Assembly (NCBI GenBank): GCA_964568355.1
Contig: CAZMRK010000106.1
Coordinates: forward strand, 1 to 13,275
Direction of reading: 5' to 3'
Length of the DNA stretch: 13,275 bases
Source: JAJPJX01 sp964568355
Lineage (GTDB): Bacteria; Acidobacteriota; Terriglobia; Bryobacterales; Bryobacteraceae
A program made the position numbers and the translations under genes. Position 1 is the stretch's first letter, and each line of letters opens with the position of its first letter. This document shows positions 6,776 to 13,275 of this stretch, piece by piece. The notes beneath the pieces were generated by a model. The model did no database searches, had not been told where the DNA came from, and saw nothing but the letters and a program-made list of their open reading frames with translations.

Positions 6776-9751
6776 ATGCGGATCGGGTACTGCCTTCAGC
6801 GCTCTCTCTGCGCCTCAACGATGGTTATGGGGCTGGTGGCCGCCGGGCATCACGGAATCGTGAAATTCAACGGCCTGCCCGTGCCGGGCGCAACTATCAC
6901 CGCCAGGCAAGGTGCCACCAGCATCTCGGTGATCACCGATCGGCAAGGTGTCTATACGTTTCCCGACCTGGCCCCCGGCGCCTGGAAACTCTCGGTACAG
7001 ATGACCGGTTTCTCCGTGGCCGGGAGAGAGCTTGTCATGGCACAGGACCCATCCAGCCTCGAATGGGAACTCCAGATGCAGCCGCTGGCGGCGATCCATG
7101 CCGCGCCGGTCCAACCCGGGCCACCCCCGGCGCGCGCTCCCGTAGCGCCCGCGGAACGGCCGGCTGCTCCGGCCGGCTCATTCGGGAGTTTGGATCCGGT
7201 CGAGCTCCAGCAGCGGGCGGCGGATGGTCTTCTGATTAACGGCAGTGCCAATAACGGGGCATCGTCGCTGTTTTCCCAGCCGTGGGCGTTCGGCAACCAT
7301 CGCAGGAACCCTGGAGCGCTCTATACGGGCAATCTCGGCGTCATTCTGGGTAACGCGGCGTTGGATGCGCGGCCGTTTTCCCTAACCGGCCAGGATATCC
7401 CCAAGCCGGACTACAGCCGGGTCCAGGGGCTGCTGTCCTTCGGAGGTCCGCTGCGAATCCCGCATCTGCTGCGCCGTAACGGCCCGAACGTGACGCTCAA
7501 CTATCAATGGTTTCGCAATCGCGACGTCACCACGCAGTCCGGCGTCATGCCTACCGGAGCGGAGCGCGCCGGGGACCTGTCGCCCTGGCCGGCGCCCATC
7601 ATGGATCCGGCGGCCGGAGCGCCGTTTCCGGACAACCGGATTCCGCTCAGCCGGATCAGTCCGCAGGCGCAGGCTCTGTTGGGCTACTATCCGCTGCCGA
7701 ACTTCACGGGAGGCGGGCGCTATAACTATCAGGTCCCCATCGTCGCTAATACGCACGAGGACAACCTGCAAACGCGCTTCCAGCAGCGCCTTGCCAGGAG
7801 AAACCAGATTGCGGGCCATTTCGCGTATTCCAGCACGCGGGCGGATACCCCCAACCTTTTCGGCTTCCTGGACAAGATCGGTACGACCGGAGTCAACGCC
7901 GCCATCAATTGGTCCCACATGTTCAGCCAGAGGATGTACACGGTCGTGGGCTACCAGTTCAGCCGGGCCACGGCGCGAATGACGCCCTACTTCGCCGATC
8001 GCCTGAATGTCTCCGGAGAGGCCGGCATCGGCGGGAACAACCAGGAGCCGGACTATTGGGGACCGCCCGCGCTGTCGTTCGCGAGCGGAATCGCGGGGCT
8101 CTCGGATGGCTCGGCTTCCTGGAGCAGGAATCAGACCAGCGGCTCGTCGCTGGACATAGGCCTGGGCCGCGGCAGGCACATGCTGATGTTTGGAGGGCTG
8201 TTCCGCCGGCAGCAGTTCAATCTGCTGGCCCAGGAGGATCCGCGCGGGAGCCTGGCGTTCACCGGCGCCGCAACCGGCTCGGATTTCGCCGGGTTTCTGC
8301 TCGGAGTTCCGGATACCAGTTCGATCGCCTTTGGAAACGCGGACAAGTATTTCCGCGCCTTCTCGCTCGCGGCTTACTTCACAGACGACTGGCGGCTCGG
8401 TCCCGGCCTCACCCTGAACTTCGGCCTGCGCTGGGAGTACAGTTCACCCATCACGGAGCTTTATGGCCGCTTGGTGAACCTGGATATCGCTCCCGGCTTC
8501 TCCGCCGTAGCTCCCACGGTGGGCGGTCAGCCGGAAGGCGCGCTGACGGGGCGAAGCTACCCCTCCTCGCTGATCCAACCCGACCGCAACAACTTCGCGC
8601 CGCGGGTGGGGTTCGCCTGGCGGCCTTTCCCGGCCTCGTCGATGGTGGTTCGCGGGGGCTATGGCGTGTACTACGACACCTCCGTATATCAGGCCATCGC
8701 CATGCAAATGGCGCAGCAGTCGCCGCTTTCCACGAGCCTGCGGGCCGAAAACAGCGCCGCGACTCCGCTCTCTCTGGCCGACCCGTTCCGCGCATCCTCC
8801 GCCATCACGAAGAACACATTTGCGGTCGATCCCAACTTCCGCATCGGGTATTCCCAGACTTGGCAGATATCGGTGCAGCGGGACCTGGTGGCGAGCCTGG
8901 TGATCGCCGCTACGTATCTCGGCTCGAAAGGAACGCGGGCGCAGCAGCAGTTTCTGCCGAACACGTATCCGATCGGCGCTTCTAGCTTGTGCGCCACCTG
9001 TCCCACCGGGTTCACCTATCTGACCTCGAACGGCAGCTCGATCCGTCATGCCGCCCAGGTGGAACTTCGCCGCCGGCTGCGAGGCGGTTTCAGCGCGATC
9101 GCGCAGTACACGTTCGCCAAATCGATCGATAATGCGGCCCTCGGAGGGCGAAATCAGGGCGGGGCGCTGATCGCCCAGGACTGGCGGGATCTGCGGGCGG
9201 AGCGGGCGCTGTCGAACTTCGACCAGCGCCATCTGCTCAGCCTTCAGATGCAATACACCACAGGCATGGGACTGCACGGCGGAACTCTGGCCGGGGGCTG
9301 GAAGGGCAGCTTGTTCCAGGACTGGACCTTCAGCTCAGTGATCACCGCGGGCTCCGGACTGCCGCTGACGCCCATCTACTTTTCGGCCGTGGCCGGTACC
9401 GGGGTCACCGGAAGCATTCGCCCGGACTATACGGGCGCCCCCCTCTACCACGCTCCCGCCGGCCTGTTCCTCAATCCGGCGGCTTATACCGCACCGGCGC
9501 CGGGCTATTGGGGAAACGCCGGGCGGAACTCCATCACCGGTCCCTCCCAGTTCACGTTGAACGGATCGGTCAGCCGTACCTTTCGCATGGGAGATCGCCT
9601 GAACCTCGATTTCCGGCTGGAAGCCCTCAATGCACTCAATCACCCGGTGTTTCCGAGCTGGAACACCATGGTGACCAGTACTCAGTTCGGACTGCCGAAT
9701 CCAGCCAATTCGATGCGCACGGTGCGGACGGTCGCGCGTTTGAGGTTTTAA
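6776..9751 (+). CDS. Oar-like TonB-dependent receptor family outer-membrane protein
   Basis: This 991-residue protein has an N-terminal signal-like segment (residues 1-24). A carboxypeptidase-regulatory-like beta-sandwich follows at about 26-101 (GIVKFNGLPVPGATITA ... TDRQGVYTFPDLAPGAWKL). Next come a Pro/Ala linker (111-134) and a short plug-like region. The rest is a long beta-barrel rich in alternating aromatic strands. It includes LDARPFSLTGQDIPKPDYSR and the acidobacterial ending RLEALNALNHPVFPSW ... RLRF. The terminal Phe is the usual outer-membrane barrel assembly signal. It should sit in the outer membrane and bind or import a ligand, or act as a surface structure. The substrate is unknown. 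A Shine-Dalgarno GAAGGG (6767-6772) supports the ATG at 6776. A clear TonB box was not found. It is the third gene of the blaI operon, and its TAA shares one base with the next ATG. Confidence 0.88.
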   Translation: MRIGYCLQRSLCASTMVMGLVAAGHHGIVKFNGLPVPGATITARQGATSISVITDRQGVYTFPDLAPGAWKLSVQMTGFSVAGRELVMAQDPSSLEWELQMQPLAAIHAAPVQPGPPPARAPVAPAERPAAPAGSFGSLDPVELQQRAADGLLINGSANNGASSLFSQPWAFGNHRRNPGALYTGNLGVILGNAALDARPFSLTGQDIPKPDYSRVQGLLSFGGPLRIPHLLRRNGPNVTLNYQWFRNRDVTTQSGVMPTGAERAGDLSPWPAPIMDPAAGAPFPDNRIPLSRISPQAQALLGYYPLPNFTGGGRYNYQVPIVANTHEDNLQTRFQQRLARRNQIAGHFAYSSTRADTPNLFGFLDKIGTTGVNAAINWSHMFSQRMYTVVGYQFSRATARMTPYFADRLNVSGEAGIGGNNQEPDYWGPPALSFASGIAGLSDGSASWSRNQTSGSSLDIGLGRGRHMLMFGGLFRRQQFNLLAQEDPRGSLAFTGAATGSDFAGFLLGVPDTSSIAFGNADKYFRAFSLAAYFTDDWRLGPGLTLNFGLRWEYSSPITELYGRLVNLDIAPGFSAVAPTVGGQPEGALTGRSYPSSLIQPDRNNFAPRVGFAWRPFPASSMVVRGGYGVYYDTSVYQAIAMQMAQQSPLSTSLRAENSAATPLSLADPFRASSAITKNTFAVDPNFRIGYSQTWQISVQRDLVASLVIAATYLGSKGTRAQQQFLPNTYPIGASSLCATCPTGFTYLTSNGSSIRHAAQVELRRRLRGGFSAIAQYTFAKSIDNAALGGRNQGGALIAQDWRDLRAERALSNFDQRHLLSLQMQYTTGMGLHGGTLAGGWKGSLFQDWTFSSVITAGSGLPLTPIYFSAVAGTGVTGSIRPDYTGAPLYHAPAGLFLNPAAYTAPAPGYWGNAGRNSITGPSQFTLNGSVSRTFRMGDRLNLDFRLEALNALNHPVFPSWNTMVTSTQFGLPNPANSMRTVRTVARLRF

Positions 9752-11805
9752 TGCGAACGGCCGTTACGCTCCTGCTGTCGGTTCTGGCTGCCGCCGCGCA
9801 AACTGCGAACGAACCGGCCCGCTTCAGTACTACGGCTCAACTGGTGGTCGAGGCGGTCGCGGTCAGGGACAAGAAAGGCAATTCCATCGAGGGCCTCACG
9901 GCCAAAGATTTCACGATTACCGAGGACGGCAAGGCGCAGGCCATCGCGTTTGTCGAATACCAGAAGCTTGCGGAGGCGCCGGCGCCGGACCTGCCGGCGC
10001 TCACCACCAGGGGGACAGCCGTCCCGCGGCTGGCGCGAACGCAGATCGGCGGCGAGCGAGGCGGAGAGGTCCGCTACCGGAACCGGCGGCTGTTGGTGCT
10101 GTACTTCGATATGTCGGCGATGCCGCCGGCAGACCAGATGCGCGCCCTGGCCGCCGCGCAGAAGTTCGTCAGAACCCAAATGACCTCCTCGGACCTTCTG
10201 GCCGTCATGATGTATTCGAACGGCGCAGTCCAGGTGCTGGAGGATTTCACGGGCGATCGGGACCATTTGCTGAACACGCTGCAGACGTTGACCGTGGGGG
10301 AAGAAGAGGACCTGACCTCGAGTGACAGCGATACCGGGGCTGCCTTCGGCCAGGATGACAGCGAGTTCAATCTGTTCAATACCGACCGGCAGCTAGCGGC
10401 GCTTCAGACCGCGGCCAAGATGCTGGGGCGGCTGAGCGAGAAAAAATCGCTGCTCTATTTCGCCAGCGGGTTGAGACTGAATGGAGTCGATAACCAGGCC
10501 CAACTGCGAGCCACCTTGAACGCCGCGATTCGGGCGGGCGTGAGCTTCTGGCCGATTGATGCGCGTGGCCTGGTAGCCCAGCCTCCCCTCGGCGATGCTT
10601 CCGTGGGATCGCCCGGGGGGATCCGCATGTATACCGGGGAGTCGGCGATGGCGCTCACCTCCAGGTTCCGGCAGTCGCAGGATACACTGTACGCTCTGGC
10701 GGAGGATACCGGCGGAAAGGCGCTTCTCGATTTCAACGACCTCACGCGGGGGATCGTGGCGGCGCAGCAGGCCGGCGCCAGCTACTACCTGATTGGCTAT
10801 TATTCCTCCAACCAGGCGCTGGATGGGAAATTCCGCCGAATCCGGATTTCGCTGAACGGCAGCCTGTCCGCCAGCCTGGACTATCGGCAGGGGTACTTTG
10901 CGGGCAAGGCCTTCCAAAAGTTCACCGCGGCGGACAAGGAGCGGCAGCTCGAAGAGGCGCTGATGCTGGGCGATCCCATTACCGAGCTCACCATCGCGCT
11001 GGAAGTGAACTATTTCCAGTTGAACCGGGCGGAGTACTTTGTGCCGGTTACGGTCAAGATCCCCGGAAGCGAACTGGCCAGAGCGAAGCGCGGAGGCGCC
11101 GAACGAACCGTGATCGACTTCATCGGCGAGATCAAAGAGGGGAGCTACACGGTCGCCAATGTACGCGACAAAGTGGATATCAAACTGAGCGGCGAGACTG
11201 CCGGCGAACTGGCCAGGCGGCCCATTACCTACGACGGCGGATTCACGCTCTTGCCGGGCAAATACACGCTGAAGTTCCTGGCCCGCGATGCCGTGACCGG
11301 CAGAATCGGAACCTATCTGACCACGTTCGTGGTTCCGAACTTAAACAAGGAAGAACAGCGCCTGGCGATCAGTTCCGTGGTGTTGAGCAGCCAGACCGTC
11401 GTGCTGCGGGACTCTCTGTACAACGCCGGCAAAGAGAAAGGAAAGGCGGTTCAATCCTTCAGCCCGCTGGTCGCGAACGGGGAGAAGATGATCCCCAGCG
11501 TCACACGCGTGTTCCGGCCGGACCAGGACCTTTCCGTGTACCTCCAGACCTATCAGCAGGGTGCGCCGGCTGTTCAGCCGGTGGCCGCCTTCGTGACGTT
11601 TTATCGCGGCCAGGCAAAGGCATTTGAGACGCCGCCGGTGGTGGCCAGGCAGGCGCTGGATAGCCGGCTGAATACGGTTCCCGTCAAGTTTCACGTCCCT
11701 TTGGCCAGCCTGGCGCCAGGAGAGTACACCTGCCAGGTAACGGTGTTGAATCCTGGAGGGCAGAAGGCTGCGTTTTGGCAGGCGCCGGTTATGGTTGTGC
11801 CCTAG
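9751..11805 (+). CDS. Secreted VWFA-related protein (TIGR03436-type)
   Basis: This 684-residue protein has a signal peptide, MRTAVTLLLSVLAAAAQ. An N-terminal beta domain follows at about residues 24-72 (FSTTAQLVVEAVAVRDKKG, LTAKDFTITEDGKAQ). A von Willebrand A-like domain at about 112-350 contains RRLLVLYFDMSAMPPADQM, LLAVMMYSNG, SLLYFASGL and YYLIGYYSSN. The MIDAS-type first loop reads D120-M-S-A-M124, so the last Ser of DxSxS is replaced. An acidic insert lies at about 184-206. The C-terminal 300 residues are beta-rich and unassigned. I took the ATG at 9751, which overlaps the receptor's TAA by one base (TAATG). The frame is open upstream to 9508, but that part lies inside the receptor gene and would bury the signal peptide. 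It is likely an exported binding or scaffold partner of the receptor and the last gene of the operon. Confidence 0.9.
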   Translation: MRTAVTLLLSVLAAAAQTANEPARFSTTAQLVVEAVAVRDKKGNSIEGLTAKDFTITEDGKAQAIAFVEYQKLAEAPAPDLPALTTRGTAVPRLARTQIGGERGGEVRYRNRRLLVLYFDMSAMPPADQMRALAAAQKFVRTQMTSSDLLAVMMYSNGAVQVLEDFTGDRDHLLNTLQTLTVGEEEDLTSSDSDTGAAFGQDDSEFNLFNTDRQLAALQTAAKMLGRLSEKKSLLYFASGLRLNGVDNQAQLRATLNAAIRAGVSFWPIDARGLVAQPPLGDASVGSPGGIRMYTGESAMALTSRFRQSQDTLYALAEDTGGKALLDFNDLTRGIVAAQQAGASYYLIGYYSSNQALDGKFRRIRISLNGSLSASLDYRQGYFAGKAFQKFTAADKERQLEEALMLGDPITELTIALEVNYFQLNRAEYFVPVTVKIPGSELARAKRGGAERTVIDFIGEIKEGSYTVANVRDKVDIKLSGETAGELARRPITYDGGFTLLPGKYTLKFLARDAVTGRIGTYLTTFVVPNLNKEEQRLAISSVVLSSQTVVLRDSLYNAGKEKGKAVQSFSPLVANGEKMIPSVTRVFRPDQDLSVYLQTYQQGAPAVQPVAAFVTFYRGQAKAFETPPVVARQALDSRLNTVPVKFHVPLASLAPGEYTCQVTVLNPGGQKAAFWQAPVMVVP

Positions 11806-11816
11806 TTGCGGACCGG

Positions 11817-11901
11817 ATTTGGGACACGTTGTCCCACGGGTTTTTGCTACTCCTTTAGAATGAAATGCTTGCGGAGGCGCCTTGGGCATTTTGTCCCAAA
11901 T
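11817..11901. repeat. Paired TGGGACA/TGTCCCA palindromes between convergent genes
   Basis: ATTTGGGACA (11817-11826) is an exact reverse complement of TGTCCCAAAT (11892-11901). Each also has a local partner. TGGGACA-CGT-TGTCCCA spans 11820-11836. A copy lacking one base, TGGGCA-TTT-TGTCCCA, spans 11883-11898. Two near-identical dyads about 62 bp apart look more like protein-binding sites than chance. They could also be ends of transcription for the two convergent genes. Confidence 0.5.
11821..11845 (+). terminator. Probable intrinsic terminator of the blaI operon
   Basis: GGGACA (11821-11826) pairs with TGTCCC (11830-11835) around a CGT loop, extendable by one T-A pair. Five bases later there is a run of five T (11841-11845). 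It lies 16 bp after the stop of the VWFA gene. The gap between stem and T-run makes it imperfect. Confidence 0.45.
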
Positions 11902-11917
11902 GGCGTTCAGCGGGGTC

Positions 11918-12610
11918 TCATTCCGCGTTTTCGACCCCCGGTGAGGGGATAAACTGATAGCCCACCCCGCGGATCGTTTTGATGAGCGTCCGGTCGGTTT
12001 CCAGCTTCTTGCGCAGGTGGCTGACGTGCATATCGATGGAGCGGTCGAACGGAGTGGACTTGCGGTTATAGAGGCTCTCCATGAGGCTGTCGCGCGAGAC
12101 CACCCGTCCGGCGCTGCGCATGAGTACCTCCAGAATGTCGAACTCGAAGGTGGTCAGGTCCACCAGTTTGCCGTCGACGGTCACTGCCCGTGTGCCGGGG
12201 TCCAGCACTACGCCGTTCACTTCGACGCGGCTGGAGTTGGCCGCCGGCCGCGGCTCGTAGCGGCGCAGGATAGCCCGCACACGCGCCACCAGCTCGCGAG
12301 GATTGAAAGGCTTCGGCAGATAGTCGTCGGCGCCCAGTTCCAGGCCGATGATGCGATCGACATCCTCGCCGCGGGCGGTGAGCATGAGCACGGGGACGCG
12401 GCTTTGCCGGCGCAGGCGCCGCAGGATTTCAAAGCCGTCCAGCTCGGGAAGCATGACGTCCAGAATGACCAGATCGTGGCTGCCTTCGATGGCCCGGTTC
12501 AGTCCCTGGAATCCGCGGTGTTGGGCCTCCACGGAAAAGCCCTCTCGCTCCAGCAGTTCGCCCAGCAGCGAGCAAAGCTCTTCGTCGTCATCGATGAGCA
12601 GAATCTTCAC
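11918..12610 (-). CDS. cpxR: CpxR-like OmpR-family response regulator
   Basis: This 230-residue protein begins at a GTG (minus-strand 12610). The receiver domain has the acidic pocket D7-D9 (LLIDDDEEL), phospho-acceptor D51 (LVILDVMLPELDG), T78 (LMLTARG) and K100 (DDYLPKPFNPRELVAR). The C-terminal winged helix (about 127-222) ends TIRGVGYQF. Several stretches follow E. coli CpxR closely: SLLGELLEREGF, LTARG...DR.IGLELGADDYLPKPFN, TPFDRSIDMHVSHLRKKL. The family activates envelope-stress genes after phosphorylation by CpxA. The only kinase visible is the CpxA-like one at 3178-4482, on the same strand but more than 7 kb downstream, with the blaI operon in between. The orthology symbol is by similarity; the regulon here is unknown. 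Its stop faces the end of the VWFA gene. Confidence 0.92.
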   Translation of the reverse strand: MKILLIDDDEELCSLLGELLEREGFSVEAQHRGFQGLNRAIEGSHDLVILDVMLPELDGFEILRRLRRQSRVPVLMLTARGEDVDRIIGLELGADDYLPKPFNPRELVARVRAILRRYEPRPAANSSRVEVNGVVLDPGTRAVTVDGKLVDLTTFEFDILEVLMRSAGRVVSRDSLMESLYNRKSTPFDRSIDMHVSHLRKKLETDRTLIKTIRGVGYQFIPSPGVENAE

Positions 12611-12645
12611 GGCTCGAATGTACCATGATCACCGCGCGCATCGCT

Positions 12646-12660
12646 GTAAGAGATTGTAAC
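12646..12660 (+). promoter_or_regulatory. CpxR-box-like tandem repeat
   Basis: GTAAG (12646-12650) and GTAAC (12656-12660) are spaced by five bases. The known CpxR site is GTAAA-N5-GTAAA, so 8 of 10 specified bases match with exact spacing. It lies 35 bp upstream of the start codon of the CpxR-like gene and overlaps that gene's likely -10. This suggests autoregulation, possibly repression. It is also roughly 65-80 bp upstream of the start predicted from TATAAT at 12715. Confidence 0.45.
12653..12658 (-). promoter_or_regulatory. -10-like element of the response-regulator gene
   Basis: The minus strand reads TACAAT (5 of 6 to TATAAT), 42 bases before the GTG start. No convincing -35 is present at 16-18 bases, which would fit an activator-dependent or regulated promoter. 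Confidence 0.3.
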
Positions 12661-12689
12661 TACGGGTTCTAGCGAGAGGCGAAGAGAGA

Positions 12690-12720
12690 TTGCAAGAAAG
12701 CTGCCGGTCCAGAGTATAAT
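12690..12720 (+). promoter_or_regulatory. Promoter with perfect -10 upstream of the LysR leader
   Basis: TATAAT at 12715-12720 is a perfect -10 hexamer. The best -35 is TTGCAA (12690-12695, 4 of 6) at a long 19-base spacing. Transcription would start near 12727, about 245 nt before the LysR-family start codon and just before the folded region 12727-12848. The 360-bp intergenic stretch 12611-12970 otherwise contains no credible gene. Confidence 0.5.
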
Positions 12721-12726
12721 CGAGAT

Positions 12727-12848
12727 CGGCTAGGGTAATCCCGGAAGGCAGGTGTGCCGGCAGGAGGTGCGGCGTTTCGCCCGGTGTCCGGGCGCCTGCA
12801 ACCACGGCGTTCCCTATGCTGTGTCACCGCACCACCCCGGGCCTTCTG
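12727..12848 (+). ncRNA. Candidate structured RNA (leader or small RNA) with a possible pseudoknot
   Basis: By eye the transcript folds into nested helices. CGGAAGGC (12742-12749) pairs with GCCTTCTG (12841-12848, one G-U). CCGG (12757-12760) pairs with CCGG (12837-12840). GGAGGTGCGG (12763-12772) pairs with CCGCACCACC (12827-12836, one A-A mismatch). The right arm 12827-12848 is thus contiguous and nearly all paired. Inside are two hairpins: CGCCCGG-TGT-CCGGGCG (12778-12794) and CACGGC (12803-12808) with GCTGTG (12818-12823). The second hairpin's loop contains CCCTA (12812-12816), complementary to TAGGG at 12731-12735 outside the rod, giving a possible pseudoknot. I do not recognise a known riboswitch or 4.5S, 6S or tmRNA signature. 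No U-run ends it, so a 5' leader of the LysR gene is more likely than a free RNA. GC-rich chance folding remains possible. Confidence 0.4.
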
Positions 12849-12849
12849 T

Positions 12850-12855
12850 TACAAT
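12850..12855 (+). promoter_or_regulatory. Second -10-like element before the LysR gene
   Basis: TACAAT (5 of 6 to TATAAT) would start transcription near 12862, giving a leader of about 109 nt that omits the folded region. No good -35 accompanies it. Confidence 0.25.
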
Positions 12856-12883
12856 ACATACCAAAGGCGGAAGAGCGAGGGAA

Positions 12884-12914
12884 ATTCATTATTTCTATTC
12901 TTCCGATTCATAAT
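12884..12914. repeat. AT-rich direct repeat in front of the LysR gene
   Basis: ATTCATTAT (12884-12892) and ATTCATAAT (12906-12914) are near-identical and 22 bp apart, about two helical turns. They lie in a markedly AT-rich patch within GC-rich DNA, 57 bp upstream of the LysR start. LysR-family proteins bind such AT-rich T-N11-A type sites near their own genes, so this may be an autoregulatory site. Confidence 0.3.
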
Positions 12915-12970
12915 TTGTTTGGACGGCCGGGTTCAAGGGGTGCCAGGCGGCGAAGGGCGGCAGGCTGTTT

Positions 12971-13275
12971 ATGGACTTTGACCAACTGCATACTTTCCTT
13001 GAGATCGTCCGCCTGAAGAGCTTCTCCAAGGCCGCCCAAACCTGCTATCGCACGCAGCCGGCCATCAGTGCGCAGGTCCGTCAGTTGGAACAGGAGCTGA
13101 AGACCTCCCTTTTCGAGCGTTTCGGCAGCCGGATCTCGCTGACAACGGCGGGCAAGATCTTTGCCACCTATGCCGAACAGATGCTCGAACTGCGCCGCCA
13201 GGCTCAGGACGCCATCAACGAACTGGAGCACACCCCCCGCGGCGAACTGGTGATCGCCGCCAACGAAGCCACCTG
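12971..13275 (+). CDS. LysR-family transcriptional regulator (N-terminal part)
   Basis: The gene is open from the ATG at 12971 to the window edge (101 residues seen; the family is about 300). Residues 1-60 form the LysR winged helix: MDFDQLHTFLEIVRLKSFSK, AAQ...QPAISAQVRQLEQELKTSLFERF, then ISLTTAGKIFATYAEQML. The linker helix follows, and RGELVIAANEAT begins the effector-binding domain. The protein is a cytoplasmic DNA-binding regulator, and its inducer and targets lie outside the window. A weak AGG (12962-12964) precedes the ATG. It is divergent from the CpxR-like gene across 360 bp that hold a perfect -10, a foldable region and an AT-rich repeat. Confidence 0.92.
   Translation, partial: MDFDQLHTFLEIVRLKSFSKAAQTCYRTQPAISAQVRQLEQELKTSLFERFGSRISLTTAGKIFATYAEQMLELRRQAQDAINELEHTPRGELVIAANEAT

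Noticed and set aside
4732..6777. A 681-codon open frame on the minus strand opposite blaI and the M56 gene
   Set aside because: The plus strand here carries intact BlaI, M56 and TIGR03435 motifs. The minus product is Arg/Gln/His-rich with no domain, as expected of a GC-rich shadow frame.
8444..9277. Long minus-strand frame opposite the receptor gene
   Set aside because: It is opposite well-supported barrel sequence and has Arg-rich low-complexity composition and no domain.
9508..9750. N-terminal extension of the VWFA frame
   Set aside because: It lies inside the receptor gene in another frame and would precede a good signal peptide starting at 9751. TAATG coupling fits the later start.
11833..11848. 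Sigma-54 promoter-like CCCACGGGTTTTTGCT
   Set aside because: The essential GG of the -24 box is absent and the spacing to TTGCT is one base too long.
4483..11917. Transposon or integrative element bounded by the two Cpx-like genes
   Set aside because: No transposase, integrase, terminal inverted repeats or target duplications could be seen at the two junctions. An insertion is inferred only from gene order.
12733..12765. Possible SRP (4.5S) RNA or cobalamin/TPP riboswitch core around CCGGAAGG
   Set aside because: Only a short fragment resembles the SRP loop, and it falls in a helix, not a loop. The other conserved boxes of these RNAs are missing.
12754..12981. Small plus-strand frame upstream of the LysR gene
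   Set aside because: It runs through the folded region and the AT-rich repeat, has no ribosome-binding site and no recognisable domain.

Overview
The window looks like chromosomal DNA of an Acidobacteriota member, most likely from the Solibacter/Bryobacter part of Terriglobia. The main reason is that three protein families first named from Solibacter-type genomes are recognisable: a TIGR03435-type domain, a TIGR03436-type 'VWFA-related' protein and a TIGR03437-type C-terminal domain. They occur with a large Oar-like outer-membrane receptor that starts with a carboxypeptidase-regulatory-like domain. The DNA is GC-rich throughout. No tRNA, rRNA, CRISPR array or insertion sequence was seen.

Layout. 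Positions 1-138 are the tail of an unrecognised protein, followed by a short palindromic element. Positions 278-857 hold a small gene overlapping a VapC-type PIN-domain toxin, probably a toxin-antitoxin pair. After a hairpin-bearing convergent spacer, the minus strand carries a secreted beta-propeller-repeat (SBBP) protein with a TIGR03437-type tail (1099-3156). Just upstream of it is a CpxA-like sensor kinase (3178-4482). Diverging from the kinase is a compact plus-strand block, 4592-11805: a BlaI-type repressor, a BlaR1-like M56 metalloprotease whose sensor part is a TIGR03435 domain, the Oar-like receptor, and a secreted VWFA-related protein. The gene junctions are a 4-nt overlap, a 19-nt gap and a 1-nt overlap, so this is almost certainly one operon. 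Converging on it is a CpxR-like response regulator (11918-12610, minus). A 360-bp intergenic region then leads to the start of a LysR-family regulator (12971 to the window end).

How the genes may work together. By analogy with BlaI/BlaR1, the M56 protease would sense an extracytoplasmic signal through its TIGR03435 domain and inactivate the repressor. That would induce its own operon, including the outer-membrane barrel and the VWFA protein. The genes for the Cpx-like regulator and kinase lie on either side of this operon, in the same orientation, as if the operon had been inserted into an ancestral regulator-kinase pair. Both are envelope-sensing modules, so the locus may be a combined envelope or surface response. 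This is inference.

The least explained sequence is 12727-12848. It lies just downstream of a perfect TATAAT and can fold into a nested, branched structure whose 22-nt right arm is almost fully paired. One hairpin loop can form a pseudoknot with upstream bases. It may be an undescribed structured leader or small RNA. A CpxR-box-like tandem repeat sits next to the response-regulator start.
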